DNA of 64,000 nucleotides, from assembly GCF_017654505.1 (NCBI RefSeq), contig NC_054571.1, positions 4,310,041 through 4,374,040 on the forward strand, read 5' to 3'. Source of the DNA: Polyodon spathula (lineage: Eukaryota; Chordata; Actinopteri; Acipenseriformes; Polyodontidae). Shown in pieces: positions 1 to 13,859 of this stretch. The position numbers were made by a program, and so were the translations under genes. The notes under the pieces were generated by a model, which searched no databases, was not told the origin of the DNA, and saw only the letters and a program-made list of their open reading frames with translations. Position 1 is the first letter of the stretch; each line of letters opens with the position of its first letter.

Positions 1-2
1 CC

Positions 3-791
3 GCCCCTCTCACTGATCTCACTAAAAAGAACGCTCCAAATAAAATTAAGTGGAGTGCAGAGTGTCAGACAGCTTTTAAATCTATTAAAACTAACTTGAG
101 TCAGGCCCCAGCATTAGTAAGCCCGGATTTCAGCCGAGAGTTCATCCTGCAGACAGATGCATCGCAGACTGGTCTGGGGGTGGTTCTGTCCCAGGAAAAA
201 AATGGTATAGAACACCCGATACTATATATTAGTCGGAAGTTACTGCAGAGAGATCAAAGGTACTCTGTGGTAGAGAAAGAATGCCTGGCAGTAAAATGGG
301 TGGTGGAGTCCTTAAAATACTATCATCTGTGGCGACCATTTATACACATCACAGATCACGCCCCTTTAAAGTGGTTAGACACAATGAAGGATTCAAATGC
401 TAGGATTACGCGGCGGTACCTGGCGCTCCAACCCTTCACCTTTCAAATAAGGCATCGTGCAGGTAAGTTACATCAAAACGCTGATTTTTTTTCCCGGGAG
501 GGAGGGGAAAAGGAGGGGTTAGAGATTTCCGAATGTTCCTTCGGCTCCACTCTGAGGGGTGGGATATGTGATGAGTCAAAGGGGTTTCGGTCTGCAATTC
601 AGCCTCCCAACAGTAGAAGGCATCAAACCAACTCGGGACTTCCCTTACCAAGGTCTTGTGACCATGACAAAAGTCATCTTTTTGAGGGGCGGCACCTTGG
701 TGAGGGGCGGAAGTACGAGTATGTAAATTCCAGCCACTGGAGTCAAGTGAAATTAAGGATACCTGTCAGTCTGGGATTGGTGATCCACTGA
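3..791 (+). CDS. Ty3/gypsy pol C-terminus, RNase H domain (partial, runs in from the left edge)
   Basis: This frame is open from base 3 and is the end of a retrotransposon polyprotein. The RNase H domain degrades RNA in the RNA-DNA hybrid during reverse transcription. Visible motifs, numbered from the methionine at base 96, are TDAS (D21), the YSVVEKECLA block near residues 56-65, ITDHAPLKWL (D87) and HQNADFFSR (D130), so the usual acidic residues are present. The domain ends near base 500. No integrase follows; about 55 codons later a polypurine stretch and an LTR begin, and the open frame simply reads on into the LTR to a stop at 789-791. RNase H as the last pol domain is known from the Gmr1 group of vertebrate gypsy elements, where integrase lies upstream of reverse transcriptase. 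An internal deletion of integrase is the alternative. Family call is firm; Gmr1 assignment is inference. Confidence 0.85.
   Translation, partial: APLTDLTKKNAPNKIKWSAECQTAFKSIKTNLSQAPALVSPDFSREFILQTDASQTGLGVVLSQEKNGIEHPILYISRKLLQRDQRYSVVEKECLAVKWVVESLKYYHLWRPFIHITDHAPLKWLDTMKDSNARITRRYLALQPFTFQIRHRAGKLHQNADFFSREGGEKEGLEISECSFGSTLRGGICDESKGFRSAIQPPNSRRHQTNSGLPLPRSCDHDKSHLFEGRHLGEGRKYEYVNSSHWSQVKLRIPVSLGLVIH
554..566 (+). other. Polypurine tract before the 3' LTR
   Basis: The purine-rich run GAGGGGTGGGATA lies directly before the TGTGATGAG start of the LTR. That is where plus-strand DNA synthesis is primed in LTR retrotransposons. Its position supports reading 567-1175 as a 3' LTR rather than a solo LTR. 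Confidence 0.65.
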
Positions 792-1175
792 CTACCGGGG
801 CGGGGTTTGCATACTAAAGGGAACGTGCTACTGTGTTCGGGGTTGGTCCTGAGGAATAGAGGCGGGGAAGAAAAGGCTGGAGGGAAGTACGTGCGGGGTT
901 GGACTGTGTTGTTTACTTTTAATTACGGACGGAGGCCTTACTAACTTGGCTCTTTTCTGTTTTTATTCCTTTTTGTTTCATTTTGGGTTTGAGCAGATCA
1001 CAAAGAGGATTAAAAGGCTTCCGTTCCTTTATTTTTGATTACTCCAACACTCCCTCCCTCACATCCTTCTTTATTGTTTTTTTTTTTCTTTTCCGTGTAA
1101 TATTAAATAAAATTTTTATTTTTTTTACACATAAATCACTGTCAGGAAAATCCATTTTTACTCACACGCCTCACA
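567..1175 (+). mobile_element. 3' LTR of the gypsy (Gmr1-like) element
   Basis: The LTR begins TGTGATGAGTCAAAGG and ends CGCCTCACA, giving the usual TG...CA limits. A second copy of the same LTR lies at 29661-30251; the two share long blocks such as the CAACTCGGGACTTCCCTTACC region and the GAGGGGCGGCACCTTGG block. It contains AATAAA-type signals near 1108 and T-rich stretches. It is followed eight bases later by a TTAA and the MITE at 1188. Confidence 0.85.
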
Positions 1176-1187
1176 ATGACACTTTAA

Positions 1188-1618
1188 CCCTTTGCGCTCC
1201 ATTTATTCAGCGTTTGTCAGACGCGTAGGTCCAATTTATTTTCACACGTGCTGTTTATTTTACACGCGCTGTTTAAAATATTTTTTTTCAGAGTAAAACA
1301 GGTTTAAAAGGCCCTGCATAGCAAAAAGAGACTCAGTACTGCATCTCTAGCCAAGCCCCACCCCTTGTTCGCTGTATTTTTCACATACCTCTTTATAGAC
1401 GTGGATACTGATAAATACTCTCCTGATCACTCCTTTTATCACCAAACTACTCAATAATGCGATCCAAGTGATCATTTTATTAGTATAACAACTCAAAAAG
1501 CTCTGCAAATGTCTGTGATATTGTTTGAGAGCTGGATGCAGAAGCAGCTATCTCCTTTGTTATGTCTGTGTTATCTCTGTGTTGCAGGGGCTATCTGTAT
1601 TGCTCAGACAGCAAAGGG
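1188..1618 (+). mobile_element. piggyBac-type MITE, copy A (internally deleted)
   Basis: Preceded by TTAA (1184-1187), it begins CCCTTTGCGCTCC and ends CAGCAAAGGG followed by TTAT, a decayed TTAA. The interior matches copies at 34595-35148, 40614-41121 (reverse) and 44441-45034 (reverse), for example the blocks AAACAGGTTTAAAAGG and CAAGCCCCACCCCTTGTTC. Compared with copy B it lacks the sequence between TGCTCAGA and the right end. It has no coding capacity. TTAA targets with CCC/GGG ends are typical of piggyBac elements. Confidence 0.8.
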
Positions 1619-2519
1619 TTATTTTTAATATATGATTTCATAATACACATATTTATACACATACACAATAATTCATGCAATTTAAATTACTATAATAATA
1701 TAACATAGCGCTTGTGATTTTCGGTTTCAACTGATAAAACACCACCGATACAAAAAGAAAAAAAAATGAAATTGGTGTATAATAAACACTGGAAATGGTG
1801 ACTCAATTCACGCTGATTTCATCACCACTTTCCCACTTAAAAAACACACACACACACAAAAAAAACTACCTTTCCCAGTATATCTATATAGACTTGTATA
1901 TCTATCATTGATTTGTTTGGAATACTTCAACCTGAATGGAGGCTTGTTCACAGAATTTAAATTTTACAGTTAAGATACAGAGGATTTAAAACAGAATTGC
2001 AAAAACCCCAGGAGAATGTGCCCGTGACCATAAGGAGTTCATTGTCGAAGTCAGCAAAGGAAAGAAGGTGGAACTTAAGTGTTCACATATTCTCGGGTTA
2101 CTACCATTGTGACAGAAAAAAAACACCCAAGCTTTTTGGAAAGTAACTGAAAATAATACATTTATACAGTATATAAAAAGCGAAAGCCTCGAAAAAAACG
2201 ATTTACATAAAACTCAAAAATAGCTAAAAATAAGCACCAAAATATGTAATTAATAAAAAACGAAAAACATAAGTCCTAAATATAATACATATAATTCAGG
2301 CTGTATGTTGATTGCTGGTGAGGGCTCTGTACGTCTGTGTAGCTTTGCTCTCATTGGTACATCTTGGAGGTTTGTAATAAACGTGCGCGCCAGGGCGGTG
2401 AGCCCAAGTATCCCGCAGCTGCGTGATTGTCTTGCACCGCGAAGCCTCTTTTTTTGTTTCTGAAATGAAGTAGCATCACACACCATTTCACACCAGAAAT
2501 TAAAAGTTCCCAATGCGTT
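1619..2519. other. Unassigned AT-rich stretch
   Basis: I see no gene or recognisable repeat here. There is a short (CA)n run near 1846. Short open frames near 2250-2560 show no family signature. Confidence 0.5.
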
Positions 2520-2740
2520 TTAACACTAGAACCGCCATGTGGGTCTGTTTGACCCATTTTGCATTTAAAATGTTAATTACTCTTCCATTGTAAATCATAT
2601 GTGTATGTCCATTTTTGACTTTTCTTAAATATGTGAATTAAATATCCTGACAGTGTTTGATAGCCTGAATAACAAAAATGATAAAGTTATAAACAGTTCT
2701 ACCTAGAACCGCCATGTGGGTCAATGTGATTACAATACGT
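2520..2740 (+). repeat. piggyBac-type terminus with repeated subterminal motif
   Basis: TTAA at 2520-2523 is followed by CACTAGAACCGCCATG and an internal palindrome GTGGGTCTGTTTGACCCA. The motif CTAGAACCGCCATGTGGGT recurs at about 2703 in the same orientation. The CACTAGAA start resembles the ends seen at 51390 and 54443. No matching right end was found, so this is probably a truncated element. Confidence 0.45.
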
Positions 2741-3191
2741 GTTTTGTTTTTTTTATATAATGTAAGATATTCTATTTTTTTCTAAATCTAGCAAACAAGA
2801 CACGTCTCCTCCAAGCAGACATTTGTTTTTAGCTCTTCTTTGTTTGTAGACTGACTACGAGACATTGCTATGATAGTGGATTTGTCAAGATGCCAACTCA
2901 GTGAAAGCCCAGTTGCTTATTTTTCAATCTACCTGGGAGACAACAATCCTTAGTTTTGTTCCACAAATGCAACTAGGAATATATCAGAAGGAAATATTTA
3001 ATCTTGAAAGTAGTCATTTTGATTGGAATACAGCAAGCTGCACTCAGATGCATACAGCAAACTGAAATGACAGGTGGGATAACAACTTATGTGCCTAACA
3101 TGAAACATATGCTATATATTATTTTTTTTATATTACATTTAGAAAAAAAAAACATTTTGATTTTACAGGTTTGTATGTACCAGTTTACACG

Positions 3192-3460
3192 TGTGAGAAC
3201 AGGATGGCTTTGCAGGGGTGATGTCAGACCAGAAATACAGACTCCAAACAGTGAGGAATGGCGGCGAACCTGAGACGCTACGGTGGCCAGTATTTTATTA
3301 AATAATAATAACAAACAAAAGATTTAAACAAAACACACAACTGAAAATAAAGGGCGTGTTCGCCAAAGTAAATAGACAGACAAACCAAGTGGACAGACAG
3401 AAAACAAATACCGTGCTGGGGCTTCCAGCACAAAATAGCAATTGTTGGTAGAATCTCTCC
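3192..3460 (-). mobile_element. Gypsy LTR fragment, minus orientation
   Basis: The segment GTGATGTCAGACCAG is shared with the start of the LTR at 32890 and closely resembles GGCGTCAGACCAGAGCC in the solo LTR at 10368. On the minus strand an AATAAA-type signal (plus-strand TTTATT near 3295) precedes this end, as expected for an LTR R/U5 region. The other limit is not clear. Confidence 0.4.
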
Positions 3461-6067
3461 TTCAGAAGGATTATGGGTAACAAACCATTGTCTGGAGGTG
3501 TTATGTTACCCATTTCTAAAATCTTTATTTTGTGTAGATTCAGAAAATATGTACTTTTGCCTAGATATCTCATTATATGGTGACGTACTGGGCACATGAA
3601 ATTGGGGAGGGTGCTAGACTATGGGCTGCATAATACGAAGTGGAAAAGTCAAAGTGGCCTGGTGTCAGCCTAGAGCATGTAATACCACAAAAACAAATAC
3701 ATTTACATAAAGACATAGGCGAATAGAGTAGCTTAAGTCTCTAAAACCGTACATAAAACATAAGGATTTTTAAGACTTAGGATGGTGTAGGTATAATAGA
3801 TTTTATGAAAAAGTTGCATTTTGCATGCAATAATAGCGGCATTTTTGTGGTCACATGACTAAAAATCAACAAAAACCTGTCACCAATGAAAAGTTCAGAC
3901 TGTATAGTTTGCCTGAGGTATCATAAATGGAATATATAATAATTTTGGTGTAAAACAGACAACTCCCAAAATCACAAAATGCTTGTAGCACAGAGCATCA
4001 GAAGGGCCTCAGCAGAAAAGGGTTAAACTAGAATATACTTATATAATCAAAATGTAAATGTAACAAAATGGTCATCGTAGTAACAGACATTGAGAAAGAT
4101 TTATACGTTTGTCAAATAATGTAAACATTTCTGGTAGTATTATAATAGTACGTTTTTTTTTTCAATAAAAATTTGCTTCTGAAAAAAAGGCTGATTGCGG
4201 GGAAGTAAGGAGGGGAAGAATATTACATTGCACAGGCTTCAGTGCACAAGGCTTCCACTTGAGGACTCTTTTCAGAAGCTAAGTGTACAGAGCGATGATG
4301 GGTGACCAAGCTAGCGTCTTTAATTACCACTAAGCAACAGACCCAGGCACATCTGCGTTCATGGTCATAGAGCACTAAATCTCATCTCACCGACAGGGCA
4401 GATACGATCCGATACGACTGTGTATCACACAGCACTGCATGTCACACTGCCAATAGCCAATTGCACAGAAGCAAACAACAGATTACTAAAAAGGTAAAAA
4501 ATAAGAATAGGAACATGTAGATGATATATAACACTAGATTTCTTTTTTTCTTTTCAGAAAATCATCATTTAGACTTTATTGGTACACCCCCGTGCCATAA
4601 AGAGGCGAATCAGATTCAATTGTAAACTGCCTTGACAATTGCTAAGGAAAAACGAACCTTCAAGAATGAAACCACTGGCTCAGCTCTCTTAATGTGTTCT
4701 GCTGCAGGGTACCATGTGCTCAGAAGACTTGGAGAGCCCATGCTGTTTAAATTGGGGGGACGCACAGGACAGCTCCACTTAGCCAGCCAGCGGTCCGAGC
4801 AGCACGCCTGCTGCACAGCTGAGCCTTGGCTGTCTGCAGCGAGGGCAGTACAGCTGGTGCTGTCCTAGTATCACGAGGTATTGACAAGACCTCACAGCTG
4901 GAGGGGGGACTGCAGTCTAGCATGCACCTGCTTCCTGCCTCATCCAGAGCCGGTGTTGTTGTGGATACACTTCAAAATACAGCTCTGTTTACGACATGCG
5001 GCTACATTGTGGTTAGATGGCTGTAACTCTGATTAATTAATGAAAAGGACTTAGCCTTCTAATGTCAATTTCTGTATCACTATGATGCAATGCTTAGCCA
5101 CCCTTCTATTATAATTGTTTTAATTCCAGCCTCACAAGCCAAAACTTTTCATATGCAGGACATGAGACAGGGGACAAAAATGTTTTGTAGAAGAAACAGA
5201 ATCTAATTGCATAAATATAAGAGAAATGTTTGGGCAGTACAGGGTTAAAATAATTCTAGTGAATCTTACCTCCAGCAGTTAAAATATCACCGAACAACAT
5301 ATTCCTGATTGTTTTGATATTTTTTATTTATACATCACAGGTAAATCAACTACAGAATGTCTTTATTTTTAAACTTTTACACTGGAACATTTGTCAAGAG
5401 GATGAGATTTCTGCTTGTAAACACTGCAGTGTGTCCAGTTCATGGTCTCTCCTGCAGCAATATAGGTGCTCTAATTGAATGAGTGGCGTATTGTGGGAAC
5501 AGAAAACCAGCATAGTTACAGGGGGGAGCATGATCTGGAAACACTGCGATCCTTATAAATGTTGAGAAGTATATTTGCCAGTTGAGTTTTGAGCCTGATG
5601 TGTGATTACAATTGCGAAAGTCGGCAATAAAAATAAAATGCTGCAATGTTGACAGCATTGGACACAGCAAAGGTAACATAATGTATTCCTTGCAAACACT
5701 GCAGGGGGTTTTGGAACTCTTTAAGCTTTAATGTCAGGCACATTAATCAGTACCTGCTAGATAACTGACAGTGGAAATAGTTAGGTGAAGGTTATTGAAA
5801 GGCAAGTTAATTATCTGCAACAGGAGTCACATTTCATTTGTTCTTGTGGTATTGTATTTTTACTGAGTAAATGGTATTTTTTTGTTTAAGAATGTTTCTT
5901 AATTGTTGATTGGGTAATTGGTTCCCTCTTGATTGTGAAGTCACTGCAAGGGAGGTGTTGCAGAGGAACGATTGGCTGCATGTGAGGTACAAGCAATGTT
6001 AACTGTGTGGGTTTGAGCAGCAGAGGGAGGAATGCAACATCCATTATTCCAGTGCCATTGAAGAAAG
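3461..6067. other. Unassigned stretch
   Basis: No gene recognised. A slightly GC-richer block at 4640-5030 has short open frames on both strands without family motifs. The rest is AT-rich and without visible repeats beyond homopolymer runs. Confidence 0.5.
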
Positions 6068-6312
6068 GAGACTGGTTTGGTGGTCCAGTGGTTAAGGAAA
6101 GGGGCTTGTTACCAGGTTCCTGCTTCAATCCCAGCCACTGACTCACTGTGTGTGACTCTGAGCAAGTCACTTAGCCTCCTTGTGCTCCGTCCTTCAGATG
6201 AGACGTTAAACCGAGGTCCTATTGTATGTGACTGCAGCAGCAGTCGTGATGCATAATTCTGTACATCACTTTGGAGAAAAGCATCTGCTGAATAATAATG
6301 ATAATAATTGTT
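6068..6312 (+). mobile_element. tRNA-headed SINE, copy 1
   Basis: The head contains an A-box-like TGGTCCAGTGGTTAAGG (from 6080) and a degraded B box around GGTTCC...CAATCCC. The body reads GAGCAAGTCACTTAGCCTCC and GTCCTTCAGATGAGACG, and the tail reads GGAGAAAAGCATCTGCTGAA followed by an AAT-rich stretch. A reverse copy with a better B box is at 54708-54975. RNA polymerase III would drive such an element; this copy looks decayed. Confidence 0.75.
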
Positions 6313-8299
6313 TGTTTGTTGCACATTTGTATTCCAAATGTGACTCGTAGGCAACAGCAGGACGATAATATAGAGCAGCGTCAGGAGAGTCTCAGTAACC
6401 CTGTAACAGCAAATTAACTTGATCAGTTGCAACAAAGTAGCGTACCCAAAGCTACAAAAAAGAAAAAGAATCAGTAGGATATTAATGTTTTTGATGAGTG
6501 GGATCAAATCAGATATGAATTTGTGCTTGATAACAGTGTTTAATATTCATTCCCCTCCAATGAATCTGTCCCAGACTAAGCCACTGAAAATGGTTGAGTT
6601 CCTAGAGGCAATTTGTCCATGTCAGCTAGGTTAATAGTCATCCATTTAAATTTTGGCTCAGATTATGGTGTACAGGAGGGCTTAATACATAGTTTTGTAC
6701 ACAGGCATCATTAGATAAGCCTCTTTAAAGGGGTTCTCTCGCTAATGAAATAATTCCACTATTTTACCTGTAGCGCCCTTCCACAGAGAGGTCTCGCTTG
6801 TATTGTATAAATTACTATGTGGTGTGCAGGGCATGTTGTAAAACAGACATAATGTCATGCAGTTTGGGTGAGAAGTTCTGTATGAAATTATGTCACATCA
6901 TTTATTAACTTATTTCAAATTGCAAAAACTGAAAACGTACTCAGGGAATTACTGTTAAATAAAAAAGAGAATTCTGCAATTATCTATGTACACAGGCTAA
7001 GAGGTAATGGAATTCAGACATATCTGAAACAGTGATTTCTTATAGGAAATTTAAAATAATTAGTTTAAATTGTTCTGATCTTTTAATATTCTATATATAA
7101 GCTGGGTTTTTAGAGCATTTTACAGCTCCTGGATTGCATCAATCATTCATTTTTAGTCCCTGGATAACTACAGATAGATAGTTGTTGCCTTATATACTAC
7201 ATTGATATCTTCATCCTTGTAATATAATATAATGCATCTGTTTCTACTGCTGTCGATTGTGTCTTGCTGTACTGTGGAGAATTCTAACTACACCAATCGA
7301 TGAAAAACTCTGTAGAAACTCCTAGACAATCACTTTGGATAATTCCTTCATCTGTGTAATTTATCTGTTACGTCTCATGTTAAGAGGATCGTGCAGTTTT
7401 GCAGGTAATTCATCCTGAATTTTGAAAGAAAGCTGTAAGCAACTAATAAGCGTCTCTAGTGGTTCACCTGACGTGACTGTGTGGTTTGCAGGGTGAGTCA
7501 TACAGTCAGGGGAGAGCAGGTTTGTCTCCTGTCTGTGCAAAGCTGACGGTCTTTACTGTGGATTCCACAGCTCTGGTGCTCATTTATTCCCTCTAAAATC
7601 TGTAGGGACTGAATGACCTTGCTGTGCTACAGAGGACCCTACTGGCACTAAGGCCAGTGTGCTGCAGGGCTGGACTTTGTGGTTGTCATTCACTGCAGAG
7701 CTCTATGGTGTAAGCAGGTGATTAGTTTGGCTGTGTAATAGGAGGGCACCCAGACCTTTAGTTCTTCTGAGCTACATATAAATAATACTATAAACAATCA
7801 GAACTAGGAATTGAGCCCATCAAATATACAGTATTTCAAACTCATATGTATATTGGTATGTATAACATATGTGCTTTGCCCTGTCCGATTTTCTGCATTT
7901 TTGCACATTTTTCACATTGAATTTGGTCAGATCTTTTTCACTAGTGATGAATCTAATGATCCTTGTGAACTCGATCAGACGAACCAGCGTAAGAGAGAAA
8001 AGAACCTCAATGGGCACAAGCCTGGAGTTAAATGGTCAAGATTTTGTGAGAAAACTGAGTGGGACGCAGCAAACACGGATCTCTGTTTTACTTTGGAAAG
8101 GTTAAATGGAACAGTTGAAAAGAAGCTGGATAAATTTGGGGACACAAAGAAGCTGAATAAATTTGGGGACATCATCTACTCTCATGTAATGGAAATCATG
8201 TGTGTTGTAGTAGTATAAAAAGGGGTTCTGTGAGAAAAAATGACACCAAAGTTTGGTGCTGCTTTCATTTGTTTGGTGTGCAAGGTAATCAAACATGCA
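6313..8299. other. Unassigned stretch
   Basis: No gene supported. Open frames at 7811-8218 carry no domain signature. At about 8120-8172 a 26-30-base unit containing AATAAATTTGGGGACA-like sequence occurs twice in tandem. Confidence 0.45.
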
Positions 8300-9321
8300 A
8301 CCTTCAGGTGTGAAAAAGTTATTGCCCCCCCTAGTTAACTCAACCCAATTAAAGGAATAATTAGGGTCAGCTGTTTGAATACTGTGGTTAACAATCAGGC
8401 CTGATTTGGGCCAGCCTTGCCCAATATAAATCTGATTAAATCTGACTTACCATCAGAGTGAAGTTGCCAGCACCCAGGTTCTAGAGGCACATCATGCCAC
8501 TATCAAAAGAAATTCCTGAAGACCTCTGGAAAAAAAAGTTGTTGATGCCTATCGGTCTGGAAAGGGTTACAAAGCCATTTTTAAGTCTCTTGGGCTCAAC
8601 CAAACCACAATCAGAGCCATATTGTCCAGATGGAGAAAGTTTGGGACAGTAGTGAATCTTCCCAGGAGTGGCCATCCTGCCAAAATCGCTCCAAGAGCAA
8701 GGCGTATAATCGTCCAGGAAGTCGCAAAGAACCCTAGAACAACATCCAGGGATCTGCAGGCCTCTCTCGCTTTGGTTAAGGTCAGTGTTCATGACTCTAC
8801 CATCAGAAAGACACTGGGCAAAAAAAAAATGGGATTCATAACAGAGTAGCAAGGTGGAAACCACTGCTCATTCAGAACAACATGAATGCTCGTCTCAAGT
8901 TTGACAAAAAGCACCTGGATGATCCTCTAGAGTTCTGAAACAATGTTCTATGGTCAGATGAGTCAAAAGTGGAACTTTTGGCCAACATGGGACCTGTTAT
9001 ATCTGGCAAAACCCAAACACTGCATTGCACAGTAAGAACCTCATACCAACGGTCAAGCATGGTGGTGGTAGTGTCATAATTTGTGGATGCTTTTCTGCAT
9101 CATGACCTGGACAACTTGCCATCATTGAAGGAACCATGAATTCTGCTCTGTATCAGAGGATTCTACAGGAGAATGTCAGACTATCCGTCCGTGAGCTGAA
9201 GCTGAAACGCAGCAGGGTCATGCAGCAAGACAATGATAGAAAACACATGAGCAAGTCTACACCAGAATGGTTGAAGAACAAGAAATTTAAAGTTTTAGAA
9301 TGGCCTGGTCAAAGTCCAAGT
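8300..9321 (+). mobile_element. Tc1-like DNA transposon, copy 1 (truncated at its 3' end)
   Basis: Starts near GTGTGAAAAAGTTATTGCCCC, a Tc1-type inverted-repeat sequence, and contains a decayed transposase gene. Sequence identity stops just after the TGGCCTGGTCAAAGTCCAAG block, where AT-rich DNA leading into the next Tc1 copy begins. The right inverted repeat is missing. Confidence 0.85.
8494..9321 (+). pseudogene. Tc1-like transposase pseudogene, copy 1
   Basis: Tc1 transposases excise and reinsert the element at TA using a DDE catalytic triad. From the ATG at 8494 the N-terminal helix-turn-helix region is readable (KVVDAYRSGKGYKAIFKSLG, then LPRSGHPAKIAPRARR and TSRDLQASLA). After GFITE there is a stop at 8847 and several frameshifts. 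The second catalytic aspartate region is readable as QQDNDRKHMS, with the usual DPKH changed to DRKH. The reading ends at EWPGQSPS, before the PIENLW glutamate, so the third catalytic residue is missing. It cannot make a working enzyme. Confidence 0.85.
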
Positions 9322-9579
9322 TAAAAAAATATTCTAGAAATTTGTAGAATATTTATAAAAAATAAAAAATAAAATAATTTGTTGGATAAGTGTCCACCCC
9401 CCTTGTAATAGCAATCCTAAATTAGCTCAGGTGTAACCAATCGCCTTCAAAATCACACACCAAGTTAAGTGGCCTCCACCAGTGTTACATTGTAGTGATT
9501 CATATGATTCCAGGGTAAATTCAGCAGTTCCTGTAGGTTCCCTCTGCTGGGTAGTGCATTGCAAAACAAGGACTCAATC

Positions 9580-11187
<1,608 letters not shown>

Positions 11188-11408
11188 CTCAGGGGGGTGA
11201 AGACTTATCCAATTATGATCTTTCAGTTTTGTATTTTTAATATATAATTTTTTTCTCAATAAAAACTTTTTTCCCCTTAACAGTGTGGAGTATGGTATGT
11301 AGATAAGTGGAAAAAAAATCCTCATTTAAATGCATAAAACTCTGAGGCACTGACACAACAAAATGTGAAAAAAGTTCAAGAGGGTGTAGACTTTTTATAG
11401 GCACTGCA

Positions 11409-13660
11409 TATACTCTTGGAAAATCCTGGAAAAGTGTTTTTTTTTTTCTCAAGCAAGATGTCGCAGTCCTGAGTTTGATGTTAATGCAATTCAATTCAAT
11501 CAGAAGTAACAACACGACTATATTTTACGTTCCTACCTTGTGGATTTTGAGCACAAGGATTTCTGGAACAAGAAACGTTTGGCGACAGTATGATTGAGAT
11601 GAAGTGATTTGCTGCAAAATGAATCATTGCAGCATTTGTAAGATGGATGTGGTTTTCTTTTTGTTAATTTCTGTCAGGAAGTTTCCTCCCAAATCCTGGA
11701 TTGGTCTACTCTTGGAGAGTCGAATCCACAGTGCGAAGGTAAGAGACAACATTGATGCGACCGGTGGGGGTACGTAACCAAACAACAGCAATCGGGTCAT
11801 TCGAAAGCACAGCAAGGCTGAGTTTGCGAAATAGGTTTATATACCTCATAGGTTAATGGGAACTTGCCGGTAATAGGCTTGCAGATTAACCAATGAATGT
11901 ACTAAGCGCTTGTACTATAGATTTCCTGGCTGGAAATCTTGCAAGCTTTATATTATTTTTATTTTGGAACGATTGTGTTAAGGCGCCTTTCTATGAGCTA
12001 AGGAGCTTCTCTTCAATTCTGGCTGCTTGCTGTGACAGATGTAATATAAACTAGATCAGACTAGTGCAATAATACACTAGGCTCATCTTATCATACGTTA
12101 TTACCCACTGATCTAGTGCACCAGTGCATTGCCAGCAAAACAAAAGAGCATTTGATCCAAAGGGTCAGATCCTTGGATGACACCGGGTCTTATAAAACAC
12201 TTTGGTCTAGCCTATGGTATATATGTGTATGGGAGGCAACTGAAGAGCAGCTCCTGAAGTTATATGTTATTAGTTTATTTTCTGTCCTTGGCTCCCTCAA
12301 TGTAAGAATGTGGCTGGAACGGAGGCATCATTCCACTGGGTAGACATTAGGGGGGGGAGGGGGGCAGCAGAAAGTCACAAAGGTGAGTGGGCTTGGCAGT
12401 GCTGGCAGTTTGTACTGTGTAAAGTACCACAAACAACTGAGCTTGCTTGAAGGCAATATGTTGTGTCTTTTGTTTTGGACTGTTTATTTCTGTTTTATTT
12501 GTTAAAAATAATGGAAGTGTGCAAACTATGCTTTCACCTGTCTGACCATCGGCAGACCTGTCTCTTGAACTCTGGTGAAAGAAACTTAATAAATACTAAT
12601 GTCAATATATAATAATACAGGCAAACAAAAGGGTCAAGCAATTTCTTCTTTAAGTCAAGCAGACAAACGTTTCTGGTTGTAATAATTGCTAATGAATCTC
12701 TTGACTGGCTGACGGCTCTGCTAAGTACGACAGGAGTAATTAGTGTGCAGTAATTCAGATGAAACTGATAGACTGCTGGTGGCAGAGGTCTCTGAGTTCA
12801 AGAGTGACCTTGTGTCAGGTACTAAGCACAGTGGCAGCATGGCTGAAATTAATCATATCCCATCAACGATGAGATACAGAATGAGTAATCATGGAATGAT
12901 TCTGAATCTAAATGATTTCAGTTATGGATGTTTTATGATCATTCTGTTGAGTTTTATTGATTGATTTTTTTAAACAAAGCATGCTGATTTAGTGATCAAA
13001 GAAAGGTACATTAATAACCTAACTGAGGATTTGCAAGAGAAATTAAACATTCTGGGCATTCCAAAAGGGTTTAAAGTTTCAAAAGAGTTAATTATCTCTA
13101 TGTCTCATGAAACTCAACATTTCAGCAATCCTAGCACTGGTTGTCCGGTTTAATATTAAAATTTCAAAATTGGTGAGAAAACAGGGGTTAAAAACTGTCA
13201 CCTCTCTTGTAACAAGAATATTGTGGCAATATAACTTAAATACACTAATACACTTATTCAAAACAAACATGCACAGGCATTACTTAACTAATAGTTCTTG
13301 TTTTTTACACAATAAAACAGAAAACATTCCAAGAATACTTTGGCAAAGTACAAACAGAAACAGCTTAACACATACGACGAGCAGGCGTGTTACTTTACAA
13401 GATAAACATGTTCACCTCCCTCTTACAAATTGGTTTATTCTGTTAGGTTTCCAATGAAATAGTTGTTGGATCACCTTCCGTTACTGACAGAGGATACTGC
13501 TGCTGTTTCCTGGTTCCTAATCACTGTGTGTGTTGCTATTCAAACGTGTTCCAATAACCTAGCTGCAATCAGACCAACAGCTAATCTATAATGTTCTGTC
13601 TCCCACTTACCTCTTGAGATTCCCTTAACCAAGCATCAGGGGCTCATTTATTTGGTCCCT
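11409..13660. other. Unassigned stretch
   Basis: No gene recognised. A G-run lies at 12350-12363. Near 11746 the plus strand reads GCGAAGGTAAGAG, which fits a splice donor, but no supporting exon or reading frame was found. Confidence 0.45.
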
Positions 13661-13666
13661 TATAAA

Positions 13667-13850
13667 AGTTTACCATGGTAAATTTGCATGGCCATTTTTG
13701 CAGTTTTACCATTTTCCCATGGTCACACTATGCATTTACCTTACTTTACCATGGTTTGCCATGTCTTTCAGTATACTTTGCCATACCTCTCTGGGCTTTA
13801 CAATGCTTACCTATGTTTTACTGTGTTTTCACAATGCTTTATTTCAGACT
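13667..13850 (+). repeat. Degenerate TTTACCATGGT-type short repeat
   Basis: About ten diverged copies of a 10-20 base motif are strung together: GTTTACCATGGTAAATTTG, TTTTACCATTTTCCCATGG, CTTTACCATGGTTTGCCATG and similar. The palindromic CCATGG core recurs. It has no coding meaning; overlapping open frames here are by-products. Confidence 0.6.
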
Positions 13851-13859
13851 TTGGTTTGT

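Noticed and set aside
4616..5026. Overlapping short open frames on both strands in a GC-richer block
   Set aside because: No family motif and no codon or splice evidence; likely chance frames.
7811..8218. 135-codon open frame on plus
   Set aside because: No domain, overlapped by several similar frames in AT-rich DNA, and partly made of a short tandem duplication.
11624..11815. Possible host first exon with donor GCGAAGGTAAGAG
   Set aside because: Only the donor-like sequence supports it; there is no convincing reading frame, acceptor or downstream exon.
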